From assembly GCA_023486985.1 (NCBI GenBank), contig JAMDEM010000141.1, positions 1 to 6,299 on the forward strand: a stretch of DNA of 6,299 nucleotides, in the 5' to 3' direction. Under the pieces are notes generated by a model. The model was given only the letters and a program-made list of their open reading frames with translations, had not been told where the DNA came from and did no database searches. This DNA is from Bacillota bacterium. Lineage in GTDB: Bacteria; Vulcanimicrobiota; JAMDEM01. Within the stretch, counting starts at the first letter, position 1. Every line of letters begins with the position of its first letter. A program made the translations under genes and the position numbers. Below, piece after piece: positions 1-5,710 of the stretch.

Positions 1-961
1 CGAAAAATTCGTCGTTGACGATTGAAAGAACCGGGTCATCAATAAGAGCATCAGTGACTTCCTGGTTTCTCTTTGCCGGCAGGCAGTGCATGTAAACCGC
101 ATTTTGTGTAGCTTTTTCAAAATGCTTGTGGGATATGCACCAGTCTTTTTTGAATTTTTCTCTGTTTTTCTCATGGGCATCGGGGTTTCTTGCCCAGCTC
201 TTGCAGTAAATTACATCTGCATCCTTGCAGGCTTTCCAGATATCGTGCTCAACTGTGACAGTTCCGCCGGATTTGGCAGCCGCTTTCTTGGCAAATTCAA
301 AGTAAGCGGGGTCAATGTCATAGCCTTCCACATCAGGATATGCAAGCACGATGTTCATGCCGAGGATTCCTCCTGCAGCGGCCATCGTCTGGGGTACGCC
401 TGCTGACTTGGCTCTTTCATCATAAGCCCAGCCCATTACCACTTTCTTCTTCTTGTAGTCAACGCCGAATTTTTCGATCATGGTAAGGATGTCAGCCATA
501 ATCTGGCACGGATGCTCCATGTCATCAAGCGCATTGATTACTGGTATGGAGGCGTATTCGGCGATTCCCCGTATTACTTTTCTTGCATCGCCGTAATCGT
601 AAGAGTCGGCTCCCATCTGTGTTTTTAGGTTGTAGAGACGGATCATGAAGCCGTCAATAAAGCGGCTTATCATCTCTGCAGTGTCTCTCCAGGATTCCTT
701 GTTTTTAAGCTGAAGCTGTTCTGGGGTGTAGTACTGGCCGTGACCGCCCAGCTGGGTAATGCCTGTTTCAAAAGAGATTCTGGTTCTGGTTGACGGGGAA
801 GCAAAAAGCATCCCAAGCGTCTTTCCATGAAGCACCTCGTGAGGCTCGCCGATGGCAATCTTTTTCTTGAGATAGAGGGCTACATCAAAAATGGTTTCCA
901 GTTCCTCTTTATTGTAGTCCATTACGCTGATAAAGTCCCGGCCCTTTAGATTGGATTTCAT
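1..961 (-). CDS. Ornithine/N-acylornithine-type carbamoyltransferase (argF-like), C-terminus cut by window edge
   Basis: The enzyme transfers the carbamoyl group of carbamoyl phosphate to an amine, most likely ornithine or an acylated ornithine, in arginine metabolism in the cytoplasm. From the ATG at 959-961 the minus strand stays open for 320 codons to the edge; family members are about 310-340 residues, so only the C-terminal end is missing. Visible motifs are the carbamoyl phosphate loop SPSTRTR (55-61), HPCQ (150-153) and HCLPAKRN (292-299). The classical ornithine loop with SMG is absent; the same place reads DVIYCKSWAR (249-258), close to the KSW loop of N-acetyl/N-succinylornithine carbamoyltransferases and YgeW-like proteins. 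HPCQ also suits that branch, though some ornithine enzymes have it. The superfamily is certain; the amine substrate is not. An AAGGAG lies at 974-979, 12 bases before the ATG, with a promoter further upstream. It reads away from its neighbours and appears to be transcribed on its own at this end. Confidence 0.93.
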   Translation of the reverse strand, partial: MKSNLKGRDFISVMDYNKEELETIFDVALYLKKKIAIGEPHEVLHGKTLGMLFASPSTRTRISFETGITQLGGHGQYYTPEQLQLKNKESWRDTAEMISRFIDGFMIRLYNLKTQMGADSYDYGDARKVIRGIAEYASIPVINALDDMEHPCQIMADILTMIEKFGVDYKKKKVVMGWAYDERAKSAGVPQTMAAAGGILGMNIVLAYPDVEGYDIDPAYFEFAKKAAAKSGGTVTVEHDIWKACKDADVIYCKSWARNPDAHEKNREKFKKDWCISHKHFEKATQNAVYMHCLPAKRNQEVTDALIDDPVLSIVNDEFF

Positions 962-984
962 ACCGTCTGTTCACTCCTTCTAAA

Positions 985-1012
985 ATTTTACTGTATGTGA
1001 TAGTTCTATCAA
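985..1012 (-). promoter_or_regulatory. Putative sigma70-type promoter of the carbamoyltransferase gene
   Basis: On the minus strand a TTGATA box (1007-1012) is followed after 16 bases by TAAAAT (985-990). Each box matches the sigma70 consensus at most positions. Transcription would begin near 977-980, around the Shine-Dalgarno, leaving a leader of roughly 16-20 bases. This is inferred from the boxes and their position only. Confidence 0.45.
998..1011. promoter_or_regulatory. Perfect inverted repeat TGATAG-TT-CTATCA, operator-like
   Basis: Two 6-base arms, TGATAG and CTATCA, are exact reverse complements separated by TT. The palindrome covers most of the proposed -35 box and part of the spacer of the carbamoyltransferase promoter. 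That is where a repressor site would sit. It does not resemble a canonical ARG box that I recognise, and no regulator gene is in the window, so the operator role is inference. Confidence 0.35.
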
Positions 1013-1080
1013 TCATATGCATTTTCCTGTTAAAGGTCATGTCATGATTGTAAGGAATATTACTGTGAAGCCCTTTTTCG

Positions 1081-1118
1081 GTCATTTCAAGACCGCGGCC
1101 CGCTGTCCCGGCAATCTT
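1081..1118. repeat. Possible degenerate interspersed repeat (GTCATTGCGAG...GCAATCT type)
   Basis: The segment opens with GTCATTTCAAGACC and closes with CCCGGCAATCTTA. This resembles a worn copy of a common bacterial intergenic repeat that begins GTCATTGCGAG and ends GCAATCT. The match is from memory and has several mismatches. It lies in the 277-base non-coding stretch between the carbamoyltransferase and LolA-like genes. I see no gene in that stretch. Confidence 0.35.
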
Positions 1119-1151
1119 ATGTTGAATCCCTCTGTTCTTCCATTTATTAAT

Positions 1152-1201
1152 CTCCCGCTTCGCGCCCCCTTTACTAAAGGGGGTAGGGGGATTTTCGGGA
1201 G
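1152..1201. repeat. Interspersed palindromic element with CCCCCTTTA-C-TAAAGGGGG core
   Basis: The core at 1165-1183 is a perfect inverted repeat with 9-base arms around a single C. It is nested in a second pair, CTCCCG (1152-1157) and CGGGAG (1196-1201). A GGGGGATTTT run follows the core. Elements with this CCCCCTTT...AAAGGGGG core are widespread intergenic repeats in several bacterial phyla. There is no T-run on either side, so a canonical intrinsic terminator is unlikely, although it lies just downstream of the LolA-like gene and could protect or end its transcript. Confidence 0.6.
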
Positions 1202-1238
1202 CAAGGGCAAGGGAAATAGGATAGGGTGTCAGTTTCTT

Positions 1239-2027
1239 TCAATTGGAATCGGAGAACTGATTTACTTTTGTAAAATTGGCAGGAGGTTTGTAATTGAAAA
1301 TATTTGAAGGCAGGACTTCGTCTATCTTTATATTTTGATGTTTCTCATTCACTTCTGCATAGATATAGCTCCCGTCAAAATCTTTGTCCTTCACTTCACC
1401 GACTGCCTTTAGCAGGAAATATTTTTCAGCATCTAACCAGAGTTTTACTGTTCTCAAAATACCGGTCAACTTGATGCAATAACAGGTTTTGCCGTCAATT
1501 TTTTCTGTTTTTAAGAGCTTTATCTCTTTCATGTTTTTTGCGGGGTCGGTACCGCGGATAAAAGACAGGGGGTCAAATTCAGTTTTTGCGTAAGTAGATT
1601 TTAATATTGTTTGTTCAAGCTTTGGCGAGGAATTGTAGGTTCTGTATTCCCTAAGCAGGAAGTTGCATTCTATGACCTTTTTACCGTTTGAGACAGAGAG
1701 GGTGAATTTTTCCCCGTCTTTATATGCTTCATAATAAAATTTGTCAGGAGCCTGGTAAAAAAATCTTGTCTTTACTTTATACTTCTGGCGTCCCTTGCTT
1801 GTATCGGCAACAATTGTCTGTATGGAGGTTTCCTGGAAACTGGAGGCATTTTTGTAATTGGCAAACACTTTGTTGAGGATTTCCTGCGGCGTCATTTCCT
1901 TCTGCGGTGTTTCTACAGGTGGGGGCGGAGATTTGCTCTGCGCTTCCTGAGCCAGCACCGCCGTGAGCCTGAAGCAAGGAAAAACAAGAAGAATTACAAT
2001 CAGAAATCTGGCAAGATGATTTTTCAT
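1239..2027 (-). CDS. Secreted LolA/DUF2092-like protein (outer-membrane lipoprotein carrier fold)
   Basis: This is a 262-residue exported protein. Residues 1-26 form a signal peptide: a basic start (MKNHLAR), a hydrophobic core FLIVILLVFPCF, then AVLA before QE, a good signal peptidase I site. No lipobox is present. A proline-rich linker (about 33-42) leads to a beta-rich domain that begins with TPQEILNKVFANYKNASSF, the usual N-terminal helix of LolA/LolB-like proteins. Later matches are FDPLSFI (151-157), DGKTCYCIKLT (178-188), KLWLDAEKYFLLKA (195-208) and LPSNIFNYKPPANF (239-252). The fold binds acyl chains in LolA and LolB, so a periplasmic role with lipids or lipoproteins is plausible. 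It is too divergent to call lolA itself. The start has only a weak ribosome binding site (GAAAGAT), but the signal peptide supports it. It is divergent from the membrane protein gene on its right. Confidence 0.82.
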   Translation of the reverse strand: MKNHLARFLIVILLVFPCFRLTAVLAQEAQSKSPPPPVETPQKEMTPQEILNKVFANYKNASSFQETSIQTIVADTSKGRQKYKVKTRFFYQAPDKFYYEAYKDGEKFTLSVSNGKKVIECNFLLREYRTYNSSPKLEQTILKSTYAKTEFDPLSFIRGTDPAKNMKEIKLLKTEKIDGKTCYCIKLTGILRTVKLWLDAEKYFLLKAVGEVKDKDFDGSYIYAEVNEKHQNIKIDEVLPSNIFNYKPPANFTKVNQFSDSN

Positions 2028-2078
2028 AGATTTTATCTTTCAACGAGAACGCACAAGCTCCTTTTTGTTGTATAATTA

Positions 2079-2108
2079 ATTATGCGTGACGATTATGACT
2101 GCAATCAA
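2079..2108 (-). promoter_or_regulatory. Possible promoter of the LolA-like gene with AT-rich palindrome
   Basis: On the minus strand TTGATT (2103-2108) and CATAAT (2079-2084) lie 18 bases apart, about 50 bases before the LolA-like start codon. The -10 box overlaps a perfect 12-base palindrome, ATAATTAATTAT (2072-2083), which also contributes a TATAAT (2071-2076) on the plus strand. The plus-strand box has no good -35 partner. The intergenic stretch 2028-2183 serves two divergent genes and contains no coding sequence that I can support. Confidence 0.3.
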
Positions 2109-2170
2109 ACCGGCATTAAAAAAAGGTATTTTAGAAAATAAGTGCAAGCAATAAGGACAAATAATAAAGC

Positions 2171-2176
2171 AGGTGA
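2171..2176 (+). promoter_or_regulatory. Ribosome binding site that favours the GTG start at 2184
   Basis: AGGTGA lies 7 bases before GTG 2184-2186. The in-frame GTG 14 codons upstream (2142) has no Shine-Dalgarno-like sequence, only an A/T-rich inverted repeat TATTTT-AG-AAAATA (2127-2140) next to it. The downstream start is therefore preferred. Confidence 0.55.
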
Positions 2177-2183
2177 AAGAAAA

Positions 2184-2891
2184 GTGAGAAAAGGAGCAAT
2201 CGCGCTTTTTCAGGATTCTTTAACTATATTCAGGGATAATTTATCCAAGATGTTTTTCATGGTTATTTTTGCGGTAATCCCTATTATTGGAGATTCTCTT
2301 CATACATGCGTCGTTCAGCAAATAAAAAATAAAGAGGATGTTTCAGTAAAAAAAGCCCTGATGAAGGCATTAAAATATTTCTGGAGACTCTTTGAAGTGA
2401 ACTTTCTATTCAGCTTATCAATGAATGGCTGGATGCTTGTTCCTGTATACGGGTGGATAAAAGTTATCTATTATTCTTTCTATTCCACCATGATTTCCAA
2501 TGTAGTCATACTTGAAGAACTTTCCGGTACGGCAGCCATGAAAAGATGCCGCGAATTGATAATGAGGACCAAAGAGACTACATCCTTTTCTTTGAAATTT
2601 TTGATATTGATTCCTGTTATACCGGTTATAGTTTATTTAATATTTTATGTTTTTTCTATGTCCAATATAATTATGCTTGGAGAAATCACATTAATTTTTA
2701 CTTTAATTTCCTTTTTTGTTTTCGCCCCGGTTTTTGAAGTTGCCAACTCTCTTCTTTATTATGAACTTATAAGAAGAGAAGTTGAAGATGGAGCCGCCTC
2801 GGCAAAAGTTAAAGAGATACTGGGAGCGGAAACCGAAGAGCTTATTGCTGCTGCCCGTCAGATGGAACAATTAAAACCAAGATTTAGATAA
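2184..2891 (+). CDS. Multi-pass integral membrane protein of unknown function
   Basis: The protein has 235 residues from the chosen GTG start; the alternative GTG at 2142 would add 14 hydrophilic residues. Hydrophobic stretches at about 22-37, 70-110 (one or two passes), 137-160 and 164-190 suggest four or five transmembrane segments. A charged loop KNKEDVSVKKALMKALKYF (48-66) follows the first. The motif VILEELSGTAAMKRCRELI (108-126) and the late segment FEVANSLLYYELIRRE (184-199) recall bacterial membrane proteins of the DUF975 / glycerophosphodiester-phosphodiesterase membrane-domain kind, in which a short 'EE-x-G-x-x-A-x-x-R' loop sits between helices. That resemblance is from memory and is weak. 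The C-terminus (200-235) is a soluble, helical, charged tail. The gene looks A/T-richer than its neighbours. It is convergent with rqcH, 24 bases away, and divergent from the LolA-like gene. No function is assigned. Confidence 0.8.
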   Translation: MRKGAIALFQDSLTIFRDNLSKMFFMVIFAVIPIIGDSLHTCVVQQIKNKEDVSVKKALMKALKYFWRLFEVNFLFSLSMNGWMLVPVYGWIKVIYYSFYSTMISNVVILEELSGTAAMKRCRELIMRTKETTSFSLKFLILIPVIPVIVYLIFYVFSMSNIIMLGEITLIFTLISFFVFAPVFEVANSLLYYELIRREVEDGAASAKVKEILGAETEELIAAARQMEQLKPRFR

Positions 2892-2915
2892 AAAACATCC
2901 TTCAATTGCAATATT

Positions 2916-4643
2916 TTACTTTTCTGCAATTTCAGTTATGACGGGTTTTACCAATATTGTCTTTTCTTCTGAAATTATCACCATGCCGGGTTTAGCGCCT
3001 TTGGGTTTGCGCACATTTTTTGCCAGAGTATAAGAGACCTCAACTTTTGATGAGTTTTTTGACCGGCTGTGAGCGGCTGTAATTTCAGCAGTTTTCTGGA
3101 TAAGAAAATCGGGCACGGGCTTTGAAGGGTGTTTGCGGCAAAGAAGGACATGGGCGCCCGGGGTGCCTCTGGCGTGAAACCACAAATCATCAGGCTTTGC
3201 AATTTGAAAAGTTATGTAGTCATTCTGCCGGTTGTTTTTGCCAACCCATATTTCATATTCGTTCATTCTTGCAAAAGGCTCGGGCTTTGAAGGAGAAGAT
3301 TTTGCTTTTGGGGATTCTTTTACAGTTAGATACCCCATTTTTGCAAGTTTTTTTTGAATCTCTTCAAGCTCATTTTCTTCTGTTGCTTTCTCTATAGATG
3401 CAAGAATCTCTTCAAAAGCAAGCTTTTGTTTTTCAGTTGTTTTTACCCTCTGCTGAAGAATATCAGTTGTTCTTTTTGCTTTCTTATATTTTTCATAATA
3501 TTTTGAAGCATTTTCTTTAGGAGAAAGTACAGGGTCGAGTGTCGCCCTTACAATTGAAGGCGGGTCGGTTTCGAAATTTTCAAGCTCAACTTCCGGTTCA
3601 CCGCTTTTTATCTTATGTAAATTAGTGAGTATTAAGTCTCCAATTTTTTTAAAATCTTCATATCTGGAAGCCTTTTCAAGCTCATTCTTCTGAGCCGTAA
3701 GTCTTGCATTTTCCTTTTTCAGGAGCTGTTTTAAGAGTTTTCCCAGCTGGGTTTTTAGATCATCAGTTAAACTATGCCGGCTTAATTCTGCAAAAGATGC
3801 TAAAAGTTCGCTTATGCTGTTAAATTTCCGGGAGGCGTTGTCAGAAAATTCTTTCAGGGGAAAAACGGAAAAGCAAAGGGGTTTTTCGTTTTCCCCGAAA
3901 TAAAGGACAGGCTGGAAATTGCCTGAATTTATATAGTTCCAGAATTTATTCCATGAGTTCCATAGGTTTTCAAGACCGGTTTTGCTCAAAATGCCTGGTA
4001 ATGTATCCCCGCTTATTCCCGCATCCGCAAGTATTTCCCGGGCATAAAGGGGAGGAAGTCCAAAAAAATCCCGCGAGAAGACTGCAGAGATATTTGAGTC
4101 AGCTTTAGAAGAAAGAAGAGCAAAAAAATCTTCCTTTTCAAGTGAAGGCAAGATTTTGCTTTCCGGCAGTTCAGGCTTTATGTAAAGCGAATTAACGGCA
4201 AGAAGCCTTTCTCCGGATTCTGAAGGTTTTTGCAGGTATCCAAGTATTTTTCTTTCAGAATCAAGGAGAAATATATTATTCCATCTCCCCGGGAGTTCAA
4301 TTACCAGGAAGAATCCGCCTCCACGGCTTGAAATCTCAAGCTCCATGAGCCTTTCCAGAGGCGGCTGGGAAACTTTTTCAATTCTTCCGCCTTCGATGTA
4401 TTTTCTAAGGAGCATGACAAAGCCTGAGGCAGGAATTCCGGGGTTTGGATTTTCTCTTACAATTGAGATGAAAGAATTGTTTTTTTCAAGAGACAGATAA
4501 ATTCCAGTTTCTTTATGCTGTCCATAAACAAATAGAAGGAGGCTTTCCTTAAATGGCTGATAGATTTTTTGTAAGACAGCGCCGGGCAGGAAATTTTGAA
4601 ACTCCTTCACTATGGCTGAAAATGCGATAGAATCAATATTCAT
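2916..4643 (-). CDS. rqcH: RqcH, Rqc2/NEMF homologue (ribosome quality control, Ala-tailing factor; also annotated FbpA)
   Basis: RqcH binds 50S subunits that carry a stalled peptidyl-tRNA and, in B. subtilis, recruits tRNA-Ala to add alanine tails that mark the chain for degradation. At 575 residues this matches the B. subtilis protein (about 570). The order is NFACT-N (1 to about 280), with VMLLRKYIEGGRI at 76-88 and GLPPLYAREILADAGI at 195-210. Next comes a long coiled coil of two arms (about 285-345 and 380-440), joined through LDPVLSPKENA (369-379). NFACT-R follows (457-575), with DLWFHARGTPGAHV (486-499) and RKPKGAKPGMV (545-555). The residue pair that is Asp-Arg in the best-studied homologues reads Glu97-Arg98 here. 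Bacterial forms have no NFACT-C and none is seen. The older name 'fibronectin-binding protein' is misleading. It is divergent from remA and ends 24 bases from the convergent membrane protein gene without a visible strong terminator. No good Shine-Dalgarno precedes the ATG. Confidence 0.96.
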   Translation of the reverse strand: MNIDSIAFSAIVKEFQNFLPGAVLQKIYQPFKESLLLFVYGQHKETGIYLSLEKNNSFISIVRENPNPGIPASGFVMLLRKYIEGGRIEKVSQPPLERLMELEISSRGGGFFLVIELPGRWNNIFLLDSERKILGYLQKPSESGERLLAVNSLYIKPELPESKILPSLEKEDFFALLSSKADSNISAVFSRDFFGLPPLYAREILADAGISGDTLPGILSKTGLENLWNSWNKFWNYINSGNFQPVLYFGENEKPLCFSVFPLKEFSDNASRKFNSISELLASFAELSRHSLTDDLKTQLGKLLKQLLKKENARLTAQKNELEKASRYEDFKKIGDLILTNLHKIKSGEPEVELENFETDPPSIVRATLDPVLSPKENASKYYEKYKKAKRTTDILQQRVKTTEKQKLAFEEILASIEKATEENELEEIQKKLAKMGYLTVKESPKAKSSPSKPEPFARMNEYEIWVGKNNRQNDYITFQIAKPDDLWFHARGTPGAHVLLCRKHPSKPVPDFLIQKTAEITAAHSRSKNSSKVEVSYTLAKNVRKPKGAKPGMVIISEEKTILVKPVITEIAEK

Positions 4644-4653
4644 TGGGGTATTT

Positions 4654-4664
4654 ATTATATTATA
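4654..4664 (-). promoter_or_regulatory. Two overlapping TATAAT boxes just before rqcH
   Basis: On the minus strand two TATAAT hexamers share one base (4659-4664 and 4654-4659). They lie so near the rqcH ATG that a transcript would have a leader of under about 10 bases. I find no good -35 box at 16-18 bases from either. The spacer 4644-4733 also holds a small inverted repeat, AAGGA-AAA-TCCTT (4668-4680), and must contain the remA promoter on the other strand, which I could not define. Confidence 0.3.
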
Positions 4665-4715
4665 AAGAAGGAAAATCCTTTCCTCCCATAGAAAGCAAAA
4701 GACTCAAATGAAACC

Positions 4716-4721
4716 AGGGAG
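4716..4721 (+). promoter_or_regulatory. Ribosome binding site supporting the TTG start of remA
   Basis: AGGGAG is 12 bases before TTG 4734-4736. No in-frame ATG or GTG gives a family-typical N-terminus. The TTG yields MELLNIGFGN, which aligns directly with the start of RemA proteins, so the unusual start codon is accepted. Confidence 0.55.
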
Positions 4722-4733
4722 TGGCTTGTTGTT

Positions 4734-4982
4734 TTGGAACTGCTTAATATAGGCTTTGGAAACTACATCTCTTCGGAAAAGATAATTGCCGTGGTAAGCC
4801 CTGATTCGGCTCCTATAAGAAGGTCAATTTCTGAATCAAGAAAAAAAGGTGTCCTTATAGATGCCACCCAGGGAAGGAAAACCAGGGCGGTTATTTTTAC
4901 TGACAGCGGACAATTGATACTTTCCGGGGTACAGACCGAATCCGTAGCCAACCGGATGAACAGGAAGAATGACAGCCAATGA
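4734..4982 (+). CDS. remA: RemA-family DNA-binding regulator (DUF370)
   Basis: The product has 82 residues, close to the usual 80-90 of the family. In B. subtilis RemA is an oligomeric DNA-binding protein that activates biofilm-matrix and osmoprotection genes; elsewhere its targets are mostly unknown. Conserved signatures are LLNIGFGNYI (3-12), VVSPDSAPIRR (20-30), LIDATQGRKTRAVIF (41-55), LILSGVQ (61-67) and ESVANRM (69-75). As I recall, Arg18, Arg50 and Arg51 contact DNA in the B. subtilis protein; by alignment these are Lys16, Arg48 and Lys49 here, so the positive charge is kept. The start codon is TTG. The stop TGA (4980-4982) overlaps the gmk start in an ATGA, which indicates translational coupling. 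The remA-gmk-rpoZ order is the classic one. The yicC/yloC gene that often precedes remA is absent here. Confidence 0.93.
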   Translation: MELLNIGFGNYISSEKIIAVVSPDSAPIRRSISESRKKGVLIDATQGRKTRAVIFTDSGQLILSGVQTESVANRMNRKNDSQ

Positions 4983-5566
4983 AGGGAATACTTTTTGTCG
5001 TCTCCGGTCCCTCGGGCGTCGGCAAGGGAACAGTCCTTGAAGAGGTCTTCCGTCAGGATAAAAAGCTGAAATTTTCTGTTTCGGCAACAACGAGGGAACC
5101 CCGGCCCGGGGAAGTTGACGGCGTAAATTATTTTTTCGTAAGCCCGGAGAAGTTTGACTCCATGATAGACAACGGGGAGTTTTTGGAATGGGCACATGTT
5201 CATGATTCAAGATACGGAACTCCGCGCGGCTTTGTTGAAAAGACTTTGAATGAAGGCTTTGACTGCGTCCTTGACATAGATGTGCAGGGAGCTCTTAATG
5301 TAATGAAGAACTGGGAAGGCGGCGTATATATTTTCATGGCTCCGCCTGCCTTTGAAGATCTTGAGAAAAGGCTGAGGAACAGGCATACTGAAGACGAGGG
5401 CAGGATAAAAGAAAGAATTGAAACCGCCCGCTGGGAACTTACTAAAGTTAAGGAATATGACTATACGGTTGTAAATGATGTGGTGGAAAAGGCGGCTGAA
5501 AAAGTCAGGGCAATCATAGAAGCAGAAAGAAGCCGTACCGGAAGAGTAGATTTACGGTTTGATTGA
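4979..5566 (+). CDS. gmk: Guanylate kinase
   Basis: Guanylate kinase catalyses ATP + GMP to ADP + GDP and feeds the GTP, dGTP and (p)ppGpp pools in the cytoplasm. The 195-residue length is typical. The P-loop is GPSGVGKGT (10-18). The GMP-binding region carries SATTREPRPGE (35-45) with the conserved arginines 39 and 42, then GVNYFF (48-53), GEFLEWAHVHDSRYGTP (66-82) and the metal/GMP segment DIDVQGA (99-105). The lid and adenine-binding part is RLRNRHTEDEGRIKERIE with AxxE downstream. The start ATG overlaps the remA stop by ATGA, so translation is probably coupled. A 159-base spacer filled with repeat hairpins separates it from rpoZ. Confidence 0.98.
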   Translation: MKGILFVVSGPSGVGKGTVLEEVFRQDKKLKFSVSATTREPRPGEVDGVNYFFVSPEKFDSMIDNGEFLEWAHVHDSRYGTPRGFVEKTLNEGFDCVLDIDVQGALNVMKNWEGGVYIFMAPPAFEDLEKRLRNRHTEDEGRIKERIETARWELTKVKEYDYTVVNDVVEKAAEKVRAIIEAERSRTGRVDLRFD

Positions 5567-5582
5567 GAAGGTTGACAAATGA

Positions 5583-5622
5583 ACCCCTCACCCTATCCCT
5601 CTCCCCGGCGGGGAGAGGGATA
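5583..5622. repeat. Interspersed repeat half-element with 13-base-pair hairpin
   Basis: The stretch opens with ACCCCTCACCCTATCCC, which I recognise as one end of a common intergenic repeat family. It then forms a perfect hairpin: TATCCCTCTCCCC (5594-5606), loop GGC, GGGGAGAGGGATA (5610-5622). The matching GGGTGAGGGG end is missing, so it looks truncated. No T-run follows, so a standard intrinsic terminator is not supported. A TTGACA (5572-5577) lies just upstream, but only a weak TATCCC follows it at promoter spacing. Confidence 0.6.
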
Positions 5623-5632
5623 TATCGAATGT

Positions 5633-5653
5633 CCTCGCCCCTCTGGGGAGAGG
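5633..5653. repeat. Second hairpin of the gmk-rpoZ spacer
   Basis: CCTC and CCCC (5633-5641, with one intervening G) pair with GGGG and GAGG (5645-5653, with one intervening A) around a TCT loop. That gives 8 base pairs with one G-A mismatch. Its sequence is related to the first hairpin (CCTCTCCCC-like), so it may be a second decayed copy of the same repeat. Confidence 0.5.
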
Positions 5654-5657
5654 TGGA

Positions 5658-5686
5658 GTAGTGCCCGTTCGGGGAACGGGCGCTAC
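5658..5686. repeat. Third hairpin, GTAG...GCCCGTTC type interspersed palindrome
   Basis: GCCCGTTC (5663-5670) and GAACGGGC (5674-5681) pair perfectly around GGG. The stem continues through a G-T pair to GTAG/CTAC (5658-5661 and 5683-5686), giving 13 base pairs. Palindromes with GTAG-GCCCG...CGGGC-CTAC ends are familiar mobile-like intergenic repeats. It ends about 25 bases before the rpoZ Shine-Dalgarno. Confidence 0.55.
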
Positions 5687-5710
5687 ACTCGTTGCATGAC
5701 AATATAGAAT

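Noticed and set aside
86..406. Plus-strand open frame of 106 codons
   Set aside because: It lies fully within the minus-strand carbamoyltransferase, which carries the family motifs; the antisense translation has no recognisable domain.
1017..1307. Plus-strand open frame of 96 codons over the intergenic repeats
   Set aside because: Its middle, LPLRAPFTKGGRGIF, is the translated repeat element, and its end is antisense to the LolA-like gene. It lacks a ribosome binding site and family signature.
1777..2043. Minus-strand 88-codon frame overlapping the start of the LolA-like gene
   Set aside because: It is a shadow in another frame; the LolA-like frame has a clear signal peptide and domain motifs.
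4708..4752. Short ATG frame of 14 codons overlapping the start of remA, as a leader peptide
   Set aside because: No ribosome binding site, no attenuator-like pairing downstream, and no regulatory codon run.
4763..5210. Two minus-strand frames of 146 and 124 codons opposite remA and gmk
   Set aside because: They are antisense to two clearly recognised genes, overlap each other in different frames, and show no domain signature.
5572..5599. Promoter for rpoZ (TTGACA with TATCCC at 16 bases)
   Set aside because: The -35 box is perfect, but the -10 matches poorly and lies within the repeat element, so I do not call it.
5594..5622. Intrinsic terminator after gmk
   Set aside because: The stem is strong but no T-run follows on either strand; the sequence fits an interspersed repeat better.
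5514..5702. Minus-strand 62-codon frame in the gmk-rpoZ spacer
   Set aside because: It is mostly translated repeat sequence; no ribosome binding site or known domain.
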